Assembly: GCA_011634665.1 (NCBI GenBank)
Contig: WAEK01000021.1
Location: forward strand, 628,501 to 692,500
DNA: 64,000 nt
Reading direction: 5' to 3'
Source: Mortierella sp. BCC40632
Taxonomy: Eukaryota > Mortierellomycota > Mortierellomycetes > Mortierellales > Mortierellaceae
This document shows, one piece after another, positions 59,452 to 64,000 of this stretch. Position 1 is the stretch's first letter; the number at the start of each line of letters is the position of its first letter. Under the pieces are notes generated by a model that was not told the DNA's origin, ran no database searches, and saw only the letters and a program-made list of their open reading frames with translations. The position numbers and the translations under genes are program-made.

Positions 59452-60748
59452 ACTATATTGCTTCTTTGTGTCCTTTTGCTTGCTGCAGTAGCCAGGCATC
59501 TGAGATGGACTTGAGAACCTGACAGTGAGGCCAGCACCATGCAAGGCGCGTTGCAGACATGACTGGGAACCTAGGCAATCCTTGGGTTCTGACTATGCAG
59601 GTGACCCCCCCTCCCCTCCAGGAAACAAGTGGAAAGTAGACGAATATGACCTCAAAACTGGTCAAGAGAGAAAAAGAATGAACTAGAGAAATAAGATTGG
59701 GGGCACTCTAACATTTCATCCTAACAATCTGCTCTTCTTTTCTTTTCTTTTCTTTTTTTTCCACTCACTAAACGCGCCTCTAGGAAGACTGGATATCTCA
59801 GCATTGGTTGGCTCGAGACGATACACAGAACGCATTTACAACATGAGACTACTATGCCACTCACCCTAGTGTATTCTACAGCCACTCCCCAGATCCTCTG
59901 ATGTCAACACCCGGTCGCTCTTATCGCAGAGAGCGTCATCTCAAGACTGCTCTGATTGCTGGAAAAACGGTGGAGATAAAGCGGAGAAGAAGGCCAGGCC
60001 AGACATTGGATGCAAACAACCGAGTTTGCCAGTTCAACTGGCCCTTATCCTCGTTTAGTTTCTGCTTAGCCTTGGTTTCATTTGTTCGTCCTTGGCGCAA
60101 TTTATTCATGGATCCAGGCCAGAGAAAAGAGTCGAGGGTTTACCTTGACGATCATTTGTTGAGCAAAAGATCAGGGTGCATGCAACTAGAAGAAGAAGAA
60201 ACGTCTGTTCTCTTTGTTCCCCTCCCCTGGCCGCTTGTTTAATATGCTAACGTGTTGGTGCATACGTTCAAATTAGTGCATGCGCGTACGTTGAGCAGTG
60301 CCTAGGATATAAAAAAAAAAGAAGGAAAAAAAAGAAAAAACGTCCGATCCCATGTGTGCTCAAACTTTTTTTTAGGCGGGTAGTGGCTCCTGTGGAGATC
60401 CATGCCCACGTAGTTGACCAGCTGCCCAGGCCAATTTTTATTATTTTGCACCTGCATTTCTTTTCTCAAAGTCAATTCGACCGCCTTCCCAATGACATCA
60501 CCTTCGCCCCGATTGCCTCTCTCCTTCTCCACTTGGCGCTGGCTCTCCCCAGAGTGGCTGCCGCACTTTGGTCGTCATCGTGTCTGATCTCGGACACGCC
60601 ATGTTGTCTTTGCCTTTCTCTCTTTAGAAAGTATGGACGACATTATCAAGTCCTAGAGCTGCTGACCAGACACGATAAAGAAGGTATTGTCTATTGACCT
60701 TTGTCTGAGAGTGATTAATGTCGTCTTACCATGCCCCATGATTAGAGA

Positions 60749-60793
<45 letters not shown>

Positions 60794-61574
60794 CTTCTTC
60801 TGGACGCCAAGAACCACTCTGTTGATTCGTGATTTTAGCCTGACCGTTAAAAAGGAAAAGAAGGGACCAAAGGATACCTAAAAGGAAAGGCAGCCAGGAC
60901 GTCATTCCACTTGAAATAACGGTAATGACGAGACAACAAAGGGGTCAAGGGAGTGTCGAGTATATGGAACGTGCATATCACAACACAGAACCAACGATCC
61001 TGCAGATTATTTTGAAGCAACCCAAGGAAAAGAGTGTGCAAATGAGAGCGTATTTGAGGGAGATAGTGCATACCATCGAGATGGAATCGGCGATGTGCAT
61101 TTGCAGAAAAGAAAATACACAAAAAAAAAAGGGTCGACAGAGAACCTCGCCTCGGGTATGACGACATTGACCATTTTGAGTGTAGCACCAGGATTAGGCG
61201 GGATAATTGGCACTCGACTCTCCCAAACGCACATACACACACACACACACACACACGCACAAAGAACACGGGTCCTTTCTCTTGCCCTCGCTCTTTTTTA
61301 TTTCTCTCTCTGGGTTCGTCAATGAACAAAGAAAAAAGAAAGAGTGCAAATGAGTGAACGAGAGTGGCTCAAAGGACAATGCCTCGGCGACTACTATTGT
61401 ATTTACTACAACACACCAGACGGAAAAGCAGCGTCTCTCTCTCTCGGAAGCACGGGCGAATCGGACGAGTACGTTCGGAGAGTGGTCTCTTCCTCACAGC
61501 TCGGGTCTTGGTCAGTCCTTTAATTATTATTTTTTTTTCTCTCCCTTTTTTGGCGCCTTGGGCACACGGTCCAT

Positions 61575-61605
<31 letters not shown>

Positions 61606-62605
61606 GAGCCTCGTCTTCTCTGAATAACCAAGGAAAAGCAATGAGGCCAAGCGCCATTTCCACTGGGCTTGATCTACGCTAGCCGCCCTCTCTCTCTCTT
61701 TTTTTTTTTTTTGTTGTTGTTGTTGTTGCTGTTGTTGTTGTTGTTACAATAAGCGTTACACGTAAAGAAGAAGAAAAGATCCGTCGGTAGTTCTATCCAC
61801 AAGAGCATTAATGCAGTGGACATGATGGCGATACCGGTATTGCCGCCTAGAGAATCAAGGAGGCTCGATGTGACCGTTGTTTGGCATGGTCCCCGACACG
61901 GTCTTGACTGCAGGACCCATGGAGAAAAAAGAAAAATAAAAAAAGTGTGTGTGAGCGACCCAAGGGCCTTGAGGAGCCAGGCGAAATACGACCCGAAAGA
62001 CAGGGAAGGAAGGGGTAGGGAAGGGGAAGGGGACGGAGGGGGAAAGCAGGGGAGAATGATGCGCGGAGAAGGGCAAGAACAGAGCGTTTCGCTCAGGAGC
62101 AAAAGGGTTGGGCTGTTGGAATAGAAAGAAAGAAAGAGAGAAAGAGAGAGAAAAGCATGGGAAAGAAAGAAAGAATGTCACTGGCAACTGTGGTCTCCTC
62201 TCCTTCTACTGTTCCTCAGAGACCCCTACAGCACAAAGAGTTGTAGGGGTGGCCAGGTGGCCAGGTGGCCAGATGGCGAGAGGGGTGTGAGCTTGTAAAG
62301 AATAAGCGTTCTGAGAATAGGAAGCGACCTTGCAAGCCGCGCTGGTTCCAGTCTGGCCATGGCCAGGCAGGACTGAGCGAGGCGTACCCGGACCAGTCCC
62401 TGGGCGAGGACGAAGGCAATGTGACTGGGATGGACACTTCAAATAAAAGGGCGTTCCTCGCCCATGGCCGTTTTAGCGCTTCCTTTCCCTTTCCTTTTTC
62501 ATTATTTTTTTTTTTTTTTTTTTACTTCTTCTCTCCCACGCAACCATCCTGCACAAAGGACTTTCTTCTTCTTCTTTGCCACCCATCAAGTGCTTCCTCT
62601 CTCTC

Positions 62606-62643
<38 letters not shown>

Positions 62644-62770
62644 CTTCTCACTTTCTCTCTTCACCTCTGCTATTCTTCCTCAAAAGTTGTCTGCCTTTAC
62701 CACCCCAAGTCTTGACACTGCTCTCTCCCGCAACAACTGTTGCCACGCCTACACGACACGTCTGCCAGTG

Positions 62771-64000
62771 ATGTCCCTCCAAGTCGATCTTCGTCGTGGT
62801 ATGTTTTCCTCCCCTACCCGTTTCTACCTCTGAGTTGTGTCTCCTCGCCAACTTGCACCCTACGCTCGCCTGTCCTGCCTCCTCTCAGCGATTCCACGCA
62901 ACAGCTCTCGTCTCCCCACTCTACACTTGTCCACGGTCTACTCTTGTGTATGTGTATGTATGTGTGTGTGTGAGTGTGTGTGTGTGAGTGTGTGTGTGTG
63001 AGTGTGTGTGTGCGTGAGTGTGCGTGTGTGTTCTTTTTCCTCTTTCTGGGCCGACTCTCACTCGCTTCTGCTTTACGAACGCTCCTGCGCTCGTCGCCTC
63101 TCGTCTCGTCTTTTTCTCTCTTTCTCTCTTTCTCTCTTTCTCTCTTTCTATGATTTGCTTTTCTGCCGGTGCTGTGTTCAGGCTGTCACCACTATGATGA
63201 TCATTTCCGACACCAGCAAAAAGAAAAAAATAAAAAAAAAAAAAATAAGAAATAAAAATAAAAAGAGACGGCAGCATCGACAAGTCAAGAGATGAGATAA
63301 CTGGCCACCAAACTCCTCGACGCGACGCGACTGCCCGGCTGTAGGACATGAAAAGTGTGAACGTCAGAGAAAAGAGCGAAAGGGTTGGAGCAGGAAAGAG
63401 AAGAAAAGAAAAAAGACGCTGGAGTGAAAGATTCGACAAAAAGACAAGGGCCTGACCACTACTCATATCAGCATGCATTGGAGTCTTTGTCTGGATCAGG
63501 ACAGACCGAACCTTTTTCTTTTTCTTTTTTTTTTTTTTTTTTTTTACTTGTATGTTTTTATAATTGAACATTTCTCTTGTCAACACGAGAAAATGGTGTC
63601 GATGTGTACTCACACGTGTACTTCTGTAACGTTGCACCTCCCAACTTCCCAACCTCCCAACTCTCCTTCCCGACCACCATCCTTCGTTCATCATTCCTTC
63701 CTCCCGACTCTTCGTCCTTAATCCTTTTTGATCAAACAGACGCCAACTCGACACCAACGCGTTTTCTCGATGAAAATGGCATCTTCACATCTCTTGCTTT
63801 TGGCTTAGATGCTCTGGATGGAAACTATCGGTTCCTAGCCAACGGGATGCCAATGGTGGACACAGATCCATTGGACCACCCTATGCCAAAGACTCCATTT
63901 GATGTCGTGATATCCCAATCCACTCAACGGATCCCACTGGTCTCTCCCACGCTCGACCTGAGCCTCTGGTCAGACCGTGTATTCGACGATGTATACATGC
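62771..64000 (+). CDS. unrecognised protein, 5' part only
   Basis: An ATG at 62771 opens a nine-codon exon (MSLQVDLRR, donor GTATGT at 62799). A 941-bp intron with a GT-rich microsatellite follows, and exon 2 starts at 63740 in the matching phase. It then stays open to the window edge (87 complete codons). The sequence reads DANSTPTRFLDENGIF, AFGLDALDGNYRFLANG, and later SLWSDRVFDDVYM. Codon use and composition look like a genuine gene, with a soluble, acidic N-terminus. No family was recognised from this fragment. The CT-rich leader before the ATG resembles that of other genes here. Function unknown. Confidence 0.6.
62944..63030 (+). repeat. (GT)n repeat in intron 1 of the right-edge gene
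   Basis: About 85 bp of GT units with GAGT and GCGT interruptions, 145 bp after the donor. Confidence 0.9.

Noticed and set aside
60357..60697. Plus-strand open frame ending in a segment like KYGRHYQVLELL
   Set aside because: Reads partly like protein, but lacks an ATG, has no family match and carries no supporting splice pattern.
60925..61161. ATG-started 78-codon frame in the right-hand gap
   Set aside because: Composition is plausible, but it ends in a poly-A stretch and has no recognisable motif, promoter or conservation evidence.

Overview
The window looks like nuclear DNA of an early-diverging filamentous fungus, most likely a Mortierella-type species (Mortierellomycotina). The main evidence is the gene at 4791-6965. 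Once spliced, it matches the C18 delta-6 polyunsaturated fatty acid elongase (GLELO) of Mortierella alpina almost residue for residue as I remember it. Genes carry several GT-AG introns, some only 75-135 bp and others close to 1 kb. Introns and intergenic DNA are full of poly-T, (CT)n/(GA)n and (AT)n tracts. There is no sign of prokaryotic DNA, plasmid, phage or CRISPR.

Layout, left to right. 1-967: 5' part of the N-terminal acetyltransferase catalytic subunit NAA10 (minus, runs off the left edge). 1654-3972: a NAB (NGFI-A binding)-like co-regulator with both conserved NAB domains. 4791-6965: PUFA elongase. 7288-9128: allantoate-permease-type MFS transporter (minus). 11119-12308: TauD-type dioxygenase. 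12897-14404: YIPF6/Yip4 Golgi protein. 14645-15410: RBBP9-type serine hydrolase (minus). 15814-23108: scaffold nucleoporin Nup192/Nup205. 24134-27002: replication licensing ATPase CDC6. 27003-31047: a 4-kb gene-free stretch of simple repeats. 31048-34327: a coiled-coil, tail-anchored protein that may be a motor adaptor. 35357-36983: an ER thioredoxin-like membrane protein with an altered active site (minus). 38083-39690: an RCC1-repeat protein. 39986-41180: a second TauD-type dioxygenase, paralogous to the first (minus). 41181-48770: a gene-poor 7.6-kb block holding a probable transporter relic and a large (about 1.1 kb per arm) inverted repeat with minisatellites at its inner ends. 48771-49193: a small, possibly mitochondrial protein (minus). 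49416-54506: Elongator subunit ELP1. 54745-55907: a SET-domain protein (minus). 56262-57426: LSM7. 57993-58627: a small membrane protein whose last splice site cannot be found (minus). 58628-62770: gene-poor. 62771-64000: start of an unrecognised gene that runs off the right edge.

The genes are mostly unrelated housekeeping functions: protein acetylation, lipid elongation, vesicle traffic, the nuclear pore, replication licensing, tRNA wobble modification and RNA decay/splicing. They are not a cluster. Several lie head to head across short shared promoters (NAA10/NAB-like, RBBP9/NUP205, thioredoxin-like/RCC1, 48771 gene/ELP1, SET/LSM7).

The items most worth following up are: a NAB-family protein outside animals; FG dipeptides in the tail of a scaffold nucleoporin; the foldback-like inverted repeat; the Ser-Pro-Pro-Cys thioredoxin-like protein; a CC1-box-like tail-anchored coiled-coil protein; and two genes (CDC6 and the 57993 gene) whose splicing across a CT microsatellite cannot be resolved with canonical sites. 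All exon models were made by hand from splice signals and protein logic, without transcript data.
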